NCBI RefSeq assembly: GCF_910589235.1
Contig: NC_060979.1
Span: forward strand, 1,990,987-2,054,986
Reading direction: 5' to 3'
DNA from: Vespa crabro
Lineage: Eukaryota; Arthropoda; Insecta; Hymenoptera; Vespidae
Length of the DNA stretch: 64,000 bases
Shown: positions 1-10,900 of the stretch, piece by piece
Position numbering within the stretch: the first letter of the stretch is position 1
Layout: each line of letters opens with the position of its first letter
The notes under the pieces: generated by a model
Database searches by the model: none
Told to the model about the DNA's origin: nothing
What the model saw: only the letters and a program-made list of their open reading frames with translations
Translations under genes and position numbers: made by a program

Positions 1-149
1 TCATTTTCTTGCCCCTTCTTTGCATACGACAATACTTCAACCCCTTCTTCCGTAGGAGCATGCGCGTTGCGAACCCGCCCTTTCGGACCGCCTCTTTCTC
101 CCGCAGTATATTTTTATCGCTCGAACAAGACGGATGCATCGTTCGCTTC

Positions 150-150
<1 letters not shown>
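1..150 (-). promoter_or_regulatory. OR promoter module of a gene left of the window
   Basis: This is the same CpG-rich block that precedes every OR gene here. It has the pyrimidine stretch and ATGCAAAG (minus strand) near 20, GCATGCGC at 58-65, the conserved TTCGGACCG, and the GTCG/GACGG tail ending near 150. Spacing in the other genes predicts a start codon about 300 bp to the left, outside the window. It belongs to the class shared with genes A-G (GGAGCATGCGC rather than GCGCATGCGC). The promoter role is inferred from conservation and position. Confidence 0.6.
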
Positions 151-180
<30 letters not shown>

Positions 181-1803
181 AAAAAAAGAAAAAGGAATCT
201 GATTGAATACTATCTATTTTTATTCACTCACGTTCGACATTTTTCTTCGCTGAAGTTTCAAATATTTCAATCTGACGGATCACATAGTTCGGTAAGCATT
301 CTAATGAATTTCATCATTTTCAACCAAATCTCTTACCATATCTTTTATTGTTTTGTATCTAAGATCAGTCATGAAATCGCTTAACATTTTTCCAAGACAT
401 AAATAGTTTATAGATCCTACAATTTTCTTTCTTTATAAATATACATTTGAAATCTTGCATCAGCCGTATATCGTTTCCTAATACTCTTCGTTAAATATTA
501 GACCACTCAGAATCATTGAAATAATATTATTATCCAATGGAACGCAAGTCCTTTATACTCGACACGTTTCGTGACAAATCAGCTAGATAATCTGATGGAT
601 CGAATTAATAAAATTCGAAAAGTATGCCAAAATTTGCACTTCTGTAATCATTAATTAGCTATTAATCATTAATTAAAAATAAAATCATTAATTAGCTATT
701 AATGTCGCTAATAAAGTATGTCAAGGAGCGATTAATTATCAAGTTTGTATTACGCATTCGGTAAAAGCATTAGTTAATCAATAGCTCCACAATTTGCAAT
801 CCATTAAATCAAATCATATTCAATAAATCGTGAATTTTTATTATTATATCAAAATTGGAAATATTTTATCGAACCTACTTAACATTATTTCAGAGACTTC
901 AAAGGATATATAAAATCTTTTTTAGGAGTCAAAATTATTCATTCCGCAATGAATGACAATTGTTCTAAGTGCCTGGGTTATAAAACACCCGAACTATACA
1001 ATTAGAAATTATTTTGAGATTTGTACAATTAGAATACTCTGCATATTGGATAACCGACGAGAAATATGTACCCCGCACATTACAATGGCTCTAACAAATT
1101 TCTAAGTATTTATTTGAAAAATCAGTGAGTCTCAATAACTCGATTTCTTCGAATTACTATTAAACAATTAACTCAGACTATAATCAATTCTTTGCACAAA
1201 GTTTCCAAACGTGTTAAGTAACGTGAATTAATTGTTCTAATGTACTATTTTTTGCCTGCTTCCTTGTTTAATCCGTTAATCTGTCAAATCAACTTCTATG
1301 TCATCCTATAATCAACGATTCCTTGTCCTGTCGCATCATCATTGAATTAATGTTCCTCTCTGCAAATCCCTGGTAGAAATCACACAATCGAATCAAATGA
1401 TGATTACCTTCATTGACATACATCACACATGGAATCAAACAATGCAACAATATTAAGTTTTAAAGATCATTTGAAAAAAAAAAAATATATTTCCACGGTA
1501 TATACGTACAAAATTTCACGAACATCCCACGGTATTAAAAATATTTACATGTTACACGTAGGAGCACGTGTAAATATTCAAACAATATTCAGTCATTAAA
1601 AAATATATAGTAATTGAAACCATTCTTCTGAATTTGACTATCGATAAAAAATATCAAATAGAAGATGCAAAAATGTTATATGGTAATATAGAAATGGCAT
1701 TTATTCATATAACAACAACAAATTACAAATAACTATAACGTATTCGTATGTACGCAATATATTATTATCATCAATTAGATCATATCTGTTATTATTAAAT
1801 TCA
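151..1803. other. Intergenic, downstream of gene A
   Basis: AT-rich DNA with short A runs and no exon of the OR type in any frame that I can find. The reverse-complement AATAAA at 1700-1705 is about 100 bp past gene A's stop and is a plausible poly(A) signal. From about 1475 rightwards the sequence resembles the stretch starting near 18478 downstream of gene E, so the A/E relationship extends past the coding region. The plus-strand reading frames near 9-384 are low-complexity lysine runs over the promoter module. Confidence 0.6.
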
Positions 1804-4089
1804 TTACAGATTATGCAATACCATAGCGAAAGATAATGACTTACTAACGACCTAGTAAGAATGTTTTCGATTAGTATACGGTGTTTAGTTGATGTCCTAG
1901 TTATATAATTATAGAGAAAATATTTTACCATTACGAACAGTTCATGCGATATAAAGACTGCACCCATCAGGGATATACCGCACAGTCTCATGCTATACAT
2001 TGTCAAGAAGAGTAACAATTTTTGGTTTTTCAATGATGCCGAATAAAATGGAATTTGACAACTGTAAAAATTAATATCGCACGTATGTAAAATATCTACA
2101 TATTTGGAAAAATTAATCGGTTGGATTATTGATAATAATTTTTTATCGATCCTTAAGATCGTGCGATCTCGACCATTAATGAAAAAAATAAGATTTATCA
2201 TATTAGCCAAATGAAAAGTTAAAATTCGAGATTTTGGTCAATTCGTGGTCCTTGTAAGTGCAGACGATGGACCGGAATCTGTCAAAAAAGAAATTATATT
2301 TATTCTGTCACCTTTTCATAATATAATGTAACATTGTCAACGAGTTATCTATTAAACATATATTTAAGATGAAATTGAAACCACACGAAATTATTGGACC
2401 AGTCATAATGTAATAGCAACACCTACAATATTAAAAATACGTTATCATTGTGATCCATTAAATTTTGAGCGACGTAAGTATAAATGTATATTACAAACAG
2501 AGAACAAATAACGTAGAGAAGTTTCGCAATTCCTTCCATCCTGTTAAGGCTAAAAGAAAATACCTGAAATAACTGAAAACAAATTTCACGATAATTCTCG
2601 TATACGAAGTATATTTTTGATAAATTAAATATCTTTTAAATATCTACGAATATGCATATATTTTGCAACTTACGTAAAAATAATCTACAAGAATAAATGC
2701 AAACGACAATAACGCTGCGAGTATTTGAACGGATTCGTAAAAAGATTTTAATAAATCGACAAACCTTGATAGAAATCAAAAATGAAATTCCATATTATTA
2801 AGATTTAATAAGTTGTTAATTCTATAAATAATAAATCCAAAAATTTCTAAAATGGAATACAAACTTGATTGCGCTTTTATAGAATTCTATGAGATGGACT
2901 ATCCACTCGTTTTCCTCGGCTATTTCACTTTCAACACTGATATCAGAAGAATACTGTGGAATTTTATCATATCTTTGTTTTACTCTCCATCTAAAATGAA
3001 TCCATTAATAAACCGCAAAAAGTACGTAATACAAAAAAGATTTTATCTCTTGCAATATACTTATAACGCCACGATTGATTTACTTACTGAACAATAGAGA
3101 AAAGTGCACATGCATGTTGTACAACTGCTATAAACATGGAATAATTAGCAATTCCTACCGTGCAAATGATTAATAAAAATATGCATTCGGTTGTAAGTCC
3201 GATATAATAAAACATTAGGTTCTTCGAGAAATAGTCAGCACGAATTGGTAATATTAATTCCTTTTCACTTATATCACCAGAAACATACCGAAACACACTT
3301 AACAATGATGGAAATATCAAAAATACGATATAAATATAAAAGCAGACTGTAAGAAAAAAAGCACAAAGGAAAATAAATAAATAAATTTTTAGAACACATT
3401 TATATTTTCCGAATATATAATATATTAACTCACCTGCGATTATTATTGTACAAATTCTGCTATTTTCAGCATATTTCTTCACTATCATTAATTCTGGTTC
3501 GCCTGCTAGGTCATCCCAATCGGACTTGATACGACAAAGAATTTTCTTCATCTGAAATTATTACATAGTTATGTTAAATTAATTATTATAATGTTGGAAA
3601 CATATGTCGTTTAGAGTAAAAACAAAAAAGAAAAGAAAATAAGAGGAAAAATTTGTTTTCACGTAGAACGGACAACTCTATCATTCAACAATAGATTGCA
3701 ATAGCAACAGCTGAAACATAGAGTAGGCAAAAGCGTTTCCAGTAATTTGGCGATCGACATTAAATTTCTTTCTGACGTGAACAAAAGTTGTATCTAATAG
3801 AACAAATACAAAATATTATTACTACTTAATACATAAATATGTCATATTATTGAATATATTTAGCCCATAGTTTACTATCTTCAAATGTTATATAAATGAA
3901 TGAAACATTAATCAATTCAACGATGCTTACGTGCCCGATTGATGCAACTGCTAGTACTAAATTAATGAAATAAATATAAATTATATTCTTAGACGATGTC
4001 TGACTTTGCCACAATCCAATTAAACGAAAAAATTTATGATTCAAAGTGTAATACTCGTTGTCAATATAATCTTCCTCCTTCGAAAGCAT
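1804..4089 (-). CDS. Odorant receptor A, nine exons, intact
   Basis: Predicted seven-transmembrane insect odorant receptor of 399 residues. In this family the variable OR pairs with Orco in the dendrite membrane to form a ligand-gated cation channel with intracellular N-terminus. Exons in transcript order: 4089-3931, 3793-3674, 3551-3434, 3346-3088, 2990-2865, 2764-2674, 2572-2427, 2061-1929, 1851-1804. All introns are GT-AG and the phases join without a stop. Exon 1 starts MLSKEEDYIDNEYY; exon 4 ends in the conserved GIANYSMFIAVVQHACAL; exon 5 has WRVKQRY; the C-terminus is SLSFAMVLHNL. The last exon is one codon shorter than usual. Its closest paralogue in exons 5-9 and downstream DNA is gene E. 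Exons 1-4 are almost identical to gene B through a recent tandem duplication. The start was chosen because every paralogue begins at the same codon. The ligand is unknown. Confidence 0.9.
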
Positions 4090-4337
4090 AATGACGTCTG
4101 TTGATGTCCTTCAACATTTCTTTTCTTCAAACCTACGCAAGCGTATCTTTATTAACATTTCTAATCATCCCTCTTCGAGTGAACACTTAATAATTCAATT
4201 CGATTCAACGCCGAGAAATTTGCTTGAAATAAATAATAGAATATTCCCATAAATGTTTCCAATGTTCTTATGGCGTTCGTCTTTTGTCGTGTACGATACC
4301 ATACAATTAAACACATGTATCTCTTCTCACCTATCAT

Positions 4338-4490
4338 CTCATTTTCTTACCCCTTTTTTGCATTACAAAGTACTCTAACCCTTCTCCCGCAGGAGCATGC
4401 GCGTTGCGAATCCACCCCTTCGGACCGCCTCATTCTCCCACAGTTCACTTCTGTCCCTCGACCTAGATAGACCTATAGCTTCCTTCATCG
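4338..4490 (-). promoter_or_regulatory. OR promoter module of gene A
   Basis: Conserved CpG-rich block with GCATGCGC at 4395-4402, 306 bp upstream of the start codon. ATGCAAA lies on the gene-proximal side. The distal element CAGGGTAAATCATTTGA is at about 4623-4640. The block is conserved across all paralogues while flanking sequence is not. The regulatory role is inferred. Confidence 0.65.
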
Positions 4491-5108
4491 AAGTAAAACT
4501 TAAGTACTTAACGCGTTAATGCCAAAATGGTATCATTTGCATGTCAACAAGTGGATAAGAAATGTTTGTTAAGTGTTAATATCAATCTAAGTTAGTCTTC
4601 GTTTGTTAATAAATACAAATGTACAGGGTAAATCATTTGAACCAGATTAATATTATTTTCTGTTAGGTCGATAATATATTCAGGACAATAATTCGTATTA
4701 ATTCAATTTTGAGAATTTTTTTGAAAACAAAACTGATATGAATATAAATAATCATATTTTTATTTTATATATATTTTTTAATAACAGTAATATTCAATCT
4801 ACATATTTGGAAAGTATTTTCTTATTTATTATTATAATCATTATTATTATTATTAATATAATTGTTATTATTATGCTCCGTTTGAATTCTTCTATTATTT
4901 GTTGCAATCATTTTTCTCTCAGTTTAGAATTATTCATTCGAAAATATTTTCTACATTTAGAGATCTCAGATATTCGTTATTCTTCCAAGAAAAAGAAAAA
5001 AGGAAAAAAGAAAAGACCAGAAAAGAATAATACTAATTACATAGATCGAAAATGCGACAATATTTTTTCTACAATTAAAGAATTAGTACTCATTATTACG
5101 AGTTAGTA

Positions 5109-5280
5109 TCAGATTGGAAACTATGAAACGGGCGTTGAATGATAATAAATAACTAAACAAAAAACCCCGCTTCATAGTTTCCAACGTGATACGTATATAT
5201 TAGGTTGGAAACTATGAAACGGGCGTTGAATGAAAATAAATAACTAAACAAAAACGCCCGTTTCATAGTTTCCAACCTAA
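5109..5280. mobile_element. 172-bp dimer of an 81-bp mariner-like MITE, copy 1
   Basis: Two 81-bp elements (5109-5189 and 5200-5280) are separated by 10 bp. Each has 26-bp inverted ends of the form TTAGGTTGGAAACTATGAAA followed by CGGGCG, around a core of about 29 bp. Both are flanked by TA, as expected for Tc1/mariner-type insertion. The first element has diverged ends. No coding capacity. Confidence 0.8.
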
Positions 5281-5676
5281 TACTTTAATATTAGCCTTAT
5301 ATTCTTACCATTTGAACTTTAATAAGTGTGATAATTAATGATCGTTCAATGATGAAAAATATCCGTTCGAACTTTCGTACAAACAAATATACCGGGTGAG
5401 TCATTTAAACTATGGCAGCATTACTTTTCATTTTATCGAGCAAATTCTCCAAGAGTAATAATTCTTATAATATCAATTGTCTTATTCTGAAATAGCTGTA
5501 TCATAAGAGAACAGAAGTAATTGTTGTCAAAAATTTTTCAAATTATATTTTAATAGAATACAGGTAATAACAATTATTACCTGTACATTATTTTTGTTTT
5601 CTTAATTTCTACGATCATCTTTCACATTTTGTCCAAAAGATCATTAAAACGCCTGCTTCTATTCGCCGTTATTATT

Positions 5677-5845
5677 TCATTCTCTTAACCCCTTCACTCT
5701 TTTTATTTATTTGAATTATAAATTATTCGATTCATTTTTATCCCAAGATCATGCGCATAGTGGATACAACCCTTATTCACCGTATCTTTTCATTCCAGTT
5801 CTTCACTTTCGTCACTCGAACATAAAGGGCGTATTGTATTATCTC
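5677..5845 (-). promoter_or_regulatory. Degenerate OR promoter module without a gene
   Basis: The order of conserved pieces matches a real module: TCATTCTCTTAACCCCTTC, CATGCGCA at 5750-5757, then CACCGT, TCATTC, CTTCACTTTCGTC and a CTCGAAC tail. Several positions are decayed. An exon 1 would be expected about 300 bp to the left (near 5450), but none is there. I read it as the leftover of a lost receptor gene. The same relic recurs at 10732-10900 in the second duplication unit. Confidence 0.6.
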
Positions 5846-6941
5846 GACGAATAATAATCCAACTAACATAAATAATTTTCTTTTTATTATAATATTATTA
5901 AATCTCTCAAAACTAATGTTCCACTCTTTATAGGATGTATTACTTAAAGAAGGCAAACGTTATTTTTTATTTTTTTTTTTTTTTTTTCTAATTTTATTCT
6001 TGACAAATATTCGGAACAATGGTTCCATTATTTCAAAAGGAATAGAAACTATAGAATAGTTCGAAAGTATGATTATTTTTTTTTTTTCTTTCAAGAATGT
6101 TTCTTTTATTTATCTTTTTTTTTTCTTTCATGAGATTTCAAGAATATCGAAATTCTTTTTCTTTTCTTCTTCTTTTTTTTTTTCTTTTTTTTTTTTTAAA
6201 CGAGTTTTCAATATTTCGATTCTTTTCTTGTTATATTTCGAACAAAAATTATTCGATTGTTTTTATTTCTATGGAACTAAAAAAATATCTCATTCTGTTC
6301 TAAATTCAAAAAGAAAAAAAAAAAAAACATAAAAAAAACAAAAAAAAAGAAGCACTACAGAAACTTGAAAATGATTAAAGGATTTGAAAAAAAAAAAAAA
6401 TATTTGAATAGTTTTAAAGCAACTGAAAAAAAGTCATTGTTTTTTTTTCTTCCTTCTTTGATAGATCTTAGAAAAAATGTTCGATGAAAATATTGAGTTG
6501 CAAATTTATCGTCATATATATATATTTTTTTTTTAAATGTATATATATGTAAAGGATTATTTATCAATCTTATGTAACATAAGTTGAACAACAAAATAAA
6601 CAGGAGATTACGTTAACTTGCAAAATAGTAATTTCATGCATAAATATTTCAAGGGCATATTTAATTATCCTAAAATAAATGTTATCGTAAAAAAATTACA
6701 TAAAGTTAATTAAATTTAAGAGATATTAAATAGACATTAAGAAGTAGAATATTTCTAAAAAAAAAAAAAAAAAAAAAAAAAGAAGCATTAAAACAACTGC
6801 ATTTATTCGTATAATTAATAAGTAATAACAAAAAAAAAGGGGGGGGGGGGGAGAAAAAAAGACAAGACAATTAATAATAATCCATTTAAATGACATTAAG
6901 CATAATTACAAACGATCATATTATATTTTTCATTATCAAAA

Positions 6942-7367
6942 TCATTGCAAGCTATACAATACCATAGCAAAAGAAAATGAGTTCCGCATTAACTAGTAAG
7001 GAAAATTACGATTAGTATATTGCGTTTAATTGTTATATCGTGGTTGTATATAATAAAAAAATATTTTACCGTAGCAAACATGTCATGGGATACAACAATA
7101 GCACCCCTCACCGATAAATTGCATGGTCTCATGCTTCTCATTATCAAAAAGAGTAACAAATTTTGCGTCTTCAAAGATAACGAATAAAATGGAATTTGAC
7201 AGCTGTAAAAAATTAATATCCCTCATATAACACATGTTTATGTATTCGGTTAATAGAAAATAATTTCTGATTAATTTCTTAAGTTCGTCCGATTTCGACA
7301 AATATGATAAAGCTCCAATTTTTTTGAGCTTTCATTTATATTCTGTAATATTTATTTAATTATATAT

Positions 7368-7411
<44 letters not shown>

Positions 7412-9144
7412 ATTCAATATGAAATGAAAACCATATGAAATTATTGGACCATTCTTGGTGAAATAAAAATACCTACAATATTTTAAATACGTTGGCGTTG
7501 TGGTTTATTATATTTTGTCCGAGATAAAAGTAAACGTATATTACGAAAAAAGATGAAATAACATAGAAGAATTTTGTTAATCCTTCGGTCTTATTAAGAG
7601 TTAGAGAAATGATCTGAAATAACTAAAAACAAATTTCTTGATTTTTCTCGATAAGGGATGTATAATTTTATATTCAATTCTCTTTTTGTTACTTATATAT
7701 ATATATATATATATAATAAAATATTTACGTAAAAATAATCAAGCAGAATATATGTAAATCCAAAAAATTCTTCGAACAGATGAATTCCTTCGTAAAATGA
7801 TTTCATTAAATCAATAAATCTTGAATGATATCAAAAAGAGAAATATTATAATATTAGTATTTGGAAATTCGTAAACATTAAAAATAATAAAAACGTGAGT
7901 CACGTAATAAGAGATACATACTCGATCGTGTTATGATAAAAATTTATGATATGGATTATCCATTCTCTTTCATCGATTTTTACACTTTTATTATTCATAT
8001 AATAGAAACTTTGTCGATTCTTTACAAATCTTTCAATTACTTTCCATCTAAAATAAATAAATAATAATCTCCAAAAAACATTAATAGTGAAAATTATTTT
8101 TCTCCTGCACCATGCGTATATCGTTGCAATTGATTTACTTACTGAACAATAGAGAAAAGTGCACATGCATGTTGTACAACTGCTATAAACATGGAATAAT
8201 TAGCAATTCCTACCGTGCAAATGATTAATAAAAATATGCATTCGGTTGTAAGTCCGATATAATAAAACATTAGGTTCTTCGAGAAATAGTCAGCACGAAT
8301 TGGTAATATTAATTCCTTTTCACTTATATCACCAGAAACATACCGAAACACACTTAACAATGATGGAAATATCAAAAATACGATATAAATATAAAAGCAG
8401 ACTGTAAGAAAAAAAGCACAAAGGAAAATAAATAAATAAATTTTTAGAACACATTTATATTTTCCGAATATATAATATATTAACTCACCTGCGATTATTA
8501 TTGTACAAATTCTGCTATTTTCAGCATATTTCTTCACTATCATTAATTCTGGTTCGCCTGCTAGGTCATCCCAATCGGACTTGATACGACAAAGAATTTT
8601 CTTCATCTGAAATTATTACATAGTTATGTTAAATTAATTATTATAATGTTGGAAACATATGTCGTTTAGAGTAAAAACAAAAAAGAAAAGAAAATAAGAG
8701 GAAAAATTTGTTTTCACGTAGAACGGACAACTCTATCATTCAACAATAGATTGCAATAGCAACAGCTGAAACATAGAGTAGGCAAAAGCGTTTCCAGTAA
8801 TTTGGCGATCGACATTAAATTTCTTTCTGACGTGAACAAAAGTTGTATCTAATAGAACAAATACAAAATATTATTACTACTTAATACATAAATATGTCAT
8901 ATTATTGAATATATTTAGCCCATAGTTTACTATCTTCAAATGTTATATAAATGAATGAAACATTAATCAATTCAACGATGCTTACGTGCCCGATTAATGC
9001 AACTGCTAGTACTAAATTAATGAAATAAATATAAATTATATTCTTAGACGATGTCTGACTTTGCCACAATCCAATTAAACGAAAAAATTTATGATTCAAA
9101 GTGTAATACTCGTTGTCAATATAATCTTCCTCCTTCGAAAGCAT
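6942..9144 (-). CDS. Odorant receptor B, hybrid gene, intact
   Basis: Predicted odorant receptor of 400 residues. Exons: 9144-8986, 8848-8729, 8606-8489, 8401-8143, 8047-7922, 7819-7729, 7622-7477, 7202-7070, 6992-6942. All junctions are GT-AG and the frame stays open. Exons 1-4 match gene A at an exact offset of 5055 bp, with one amino-acid change seen in exon 1. Exons 5-9 match gene C (offset about 5041 bp), with one Arg/Gln change in exon 5. The switch falls at the exon 4 donor, which is the duplication junction, so B encodes a chimera: the N-terminal half of A and the C-terminal half of C. The C-terminus is SFSFAMVLYSLQ. Intron 7 holds a TA microsatellite at 7371-7409. Which ligands it detects cannot be said. 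Confidence 0.9.
7371..7409. repeat. TA microsatellite in intron 7 of gene B
   Basis: Uninterrupted TA dinucleotides. The duplicate in gene C (12414-12450) has a slightly different length, which contributes to the size difference of the two duplication units. Confidence 0.9.
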
Positions 9145-9392
9145 AATGACGTCTGTTGATGTCCTTCAACATTTCTTTTCTTCAAACCTACGCAAGCGTA
9201 TCTTTATTAACATTTCTAATCATCCCTCTTCGAGTGAACACTTAATAATTCAATTCGATTCAACGCCGAGAAATTTGCTTGAAATAAATAATAGAATATT
9301 CCCATAAATGTTTCCAATGTTCTTATGGCGTTCGTCTTTTGTCGTGTACGATACCATACAATTAAACACATGTATCTCTTCTCACCTATCAT

Positions 9393-9545
9393 CTCATTTT
9401 CTTACCCCTTTTTTGCATTACAAAGTACTCTAACCCTTCTCCCGCAGGAGCATGCGCGTTGCGAATCCACCCCTTCGGACCGCCTCATTCTCCCACAGTT
9501 CACTTCTGTCCCTCGACCTAGATAGACCTATAGCTTCCTTCATCG
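9393..9545 (-). promoter_or_regulatory. OR promoter module of gene B
   Basis: Duplicate of gene A's module at offset 5055. GCATGCGC is at 9450-9457, 306 bp from the start codon. I see no difference from gene A's copy in this block, so A and B probably share expression control unless position in the array matters. Confidence 0.65.
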
Positions 9546-10163
9546 AAGTAAAACTTAAGTACTTAACGCGTTAATGCCAAAATGGTATCATTTGCATGTC
9601 AACAAGTGGATAAGAAATGTTTGTTAAGTGTTAATATCAATCTAAGTTAGTCTTCGTTTGTTAATAAATACAAATGTACAGGGTAAATCATTTGAACCAG
9701 ATTAATATTATTTTCTGTTAGGTCGATAATATATTCAGGACAATAATTCGTATTAATTCAATTTTGAGAATTTTTTTGAAAACAAAACTGATATGAATAT
9801 AAATAATCATATTTTTATTTTATATATATTTTTTAATAACAGTAATATTCAATCTACATATTTGGAAAGTATTTTCTTATTTATTATTATAATCATTATT
9901 ATTATTATTAATATAATTGTTATTATTATGCTCCGTTTGAATTCTTCTATTATTTGTTGCAATCATTTTTCTCTCAGTTTAGAATTATTCATTCGAAAAT
10001 ATTTTCTACATTTAGAGATCTCAGATATTCGTTATTCTTCCAAGAAAAAGAAAAAAGGAAAAAAGAAAAGACCAGAAAAGAATAATACTAATTACATAGA
10101 TCGAAAATGCGACAATATTTTTTCTACAATTAAAGAATTAGTACTCATTATTACGAGTTAGTA

Positions 10164-10335
10164 TCAGATTGGAAACTATGAAACGGGCGTTGAATGATAA
10201 TAAATAACTAAACAAAAAACCCCGCTTCATAGTTTCCAACGTGATACGTATATATTAGGTTGGAAACTATGAAACGGGCGTTGAATGAAAATAAATAACT
10301 AAACAAAAACGCCCGTTTCATAGTTTCCAACCTAA
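10164..10335. mobile_element. 172-bp MITE dimer, copy 2
   Basis: Same structure as 5109-5280, shifted by 5055 bp. It came with the segmental duplication rather than by separate insertion. Confidence 0.8.
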
Positions 10336-10731
10336 TACTTTAATATTAGCCTTATATTCTTACCATTTGAACTTTAATAAGTGTGATAATTAATGATCGT
10401 TCAATGATGAAAAATATCCGTTCGAACTTTCGTACAAACAAATATACCGGGTGAGTCATTTAAACTATGGCAGCATTACTTTTCATTTTATCGAGCAAAT
10501 TCTCCAAGAGTAATAATTCTTATAATATCAATTGTCTTATTCTGAAATAGCTGTATCATAAGAGAACAGAAGTAATTGTTGTCAAAAATTTTTCAAATTA
10601 TATTTTAATAGAATACAGGTAATAACAATTATTACCTGTACATTATTTTTGTTTTCTTAATTTCTACGATCATCTTTCACATTTTGTCCAAAAGATCATT
10701 AAAACGCCTGCTTCTATTCGCCGTTATTATT

Positions 10732-10900
10732 TCATTCTCTTAACCCCTTCACTCTTTTTATTTATTTGAATTATAAATTATTCGATTCATTTTTATCCCA
10801 AGATCATGCGCATAGTGGATACAACCCTTATTCACCGTATCTTTTCATTCCAGTTCTTCACTTTCGTCACTCGAACATAAAGGGCGTATTGTATTATCTC
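10732..10900 (-). promoter_or_regulatory. Degenerate OR promoter module, duplicate copy
   Basis: Copy of the relic at 5677-5845, with CATGCGCA near 10805-10812. No receptor exon follows on the minus strand before gene B's own promoter. Confidence 0.6.

Larger units (their letters stand above)
4491..6941. other. Intergenic A-B: MITE dimer, orphan promoter relic, A/T runs
   Basis: No OR exon found. Contents in order are the distal promoter element of A near 4620-4640, a MITE dimer at 5109-5280, a second copy of the distal element at 5391-5410, and a degenerate promoter module at 5677-5845. Then come long T and A homopolymers (about 5965-6340), a poly-A tract near 6758-6782 and a G run near 6839-6851. 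The minus-strand AATAAA at 6802-6807 is the candidate poly(A) signal of gene B. Reading frames here are homopolymer artefacts. Confidence 0.6.
3076..8130. repeat. Tandem segmental duplication, unit 1 (5055 bp)
   Basis: This unit is repeated immediately as 8131-13171. It runs from the intron 4 edge of gene A, through A's exons 4-1, its promoter, the A-B intergenic region and exons 9-5 of gene B. Compared by eye, the copies differ by homopolymer and TA-repeat lengths and a few substitutions, for example g3941 versus a8996, which changes Ser to Leu in exon 1. Both ends lie at the same short sequence TTGATTTACTTACT at the exon 4 donor, which points to unequal crossing-over between paralogues. Confidence 0.9.

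Noticed and set aside
67..384. Plus-strand reading frames at 9-206 and 67-384
   Set aside because: They cross the promoter module and an A-rich run (Lys tract). Similar frames over other modules reflect DNA conservation, with shifting frames and no shared protein.
2674..2700. CTTACGTAAAAATAATC recurring through the window, first taken for a dispersed repeat
   Set aside because: It is the conserved end of exon 6 (Asp-Tyr-Phe-Tyr codons plus donor) on the minus strand.
4738..5106. 122-residue plus-strand frame, identical again at 9793-10161
   Set aside because: Identity comes from the 5-kb duplication. The composition is Ile-rich then Lys-rich from ATT and A runs, with no family resemblance.
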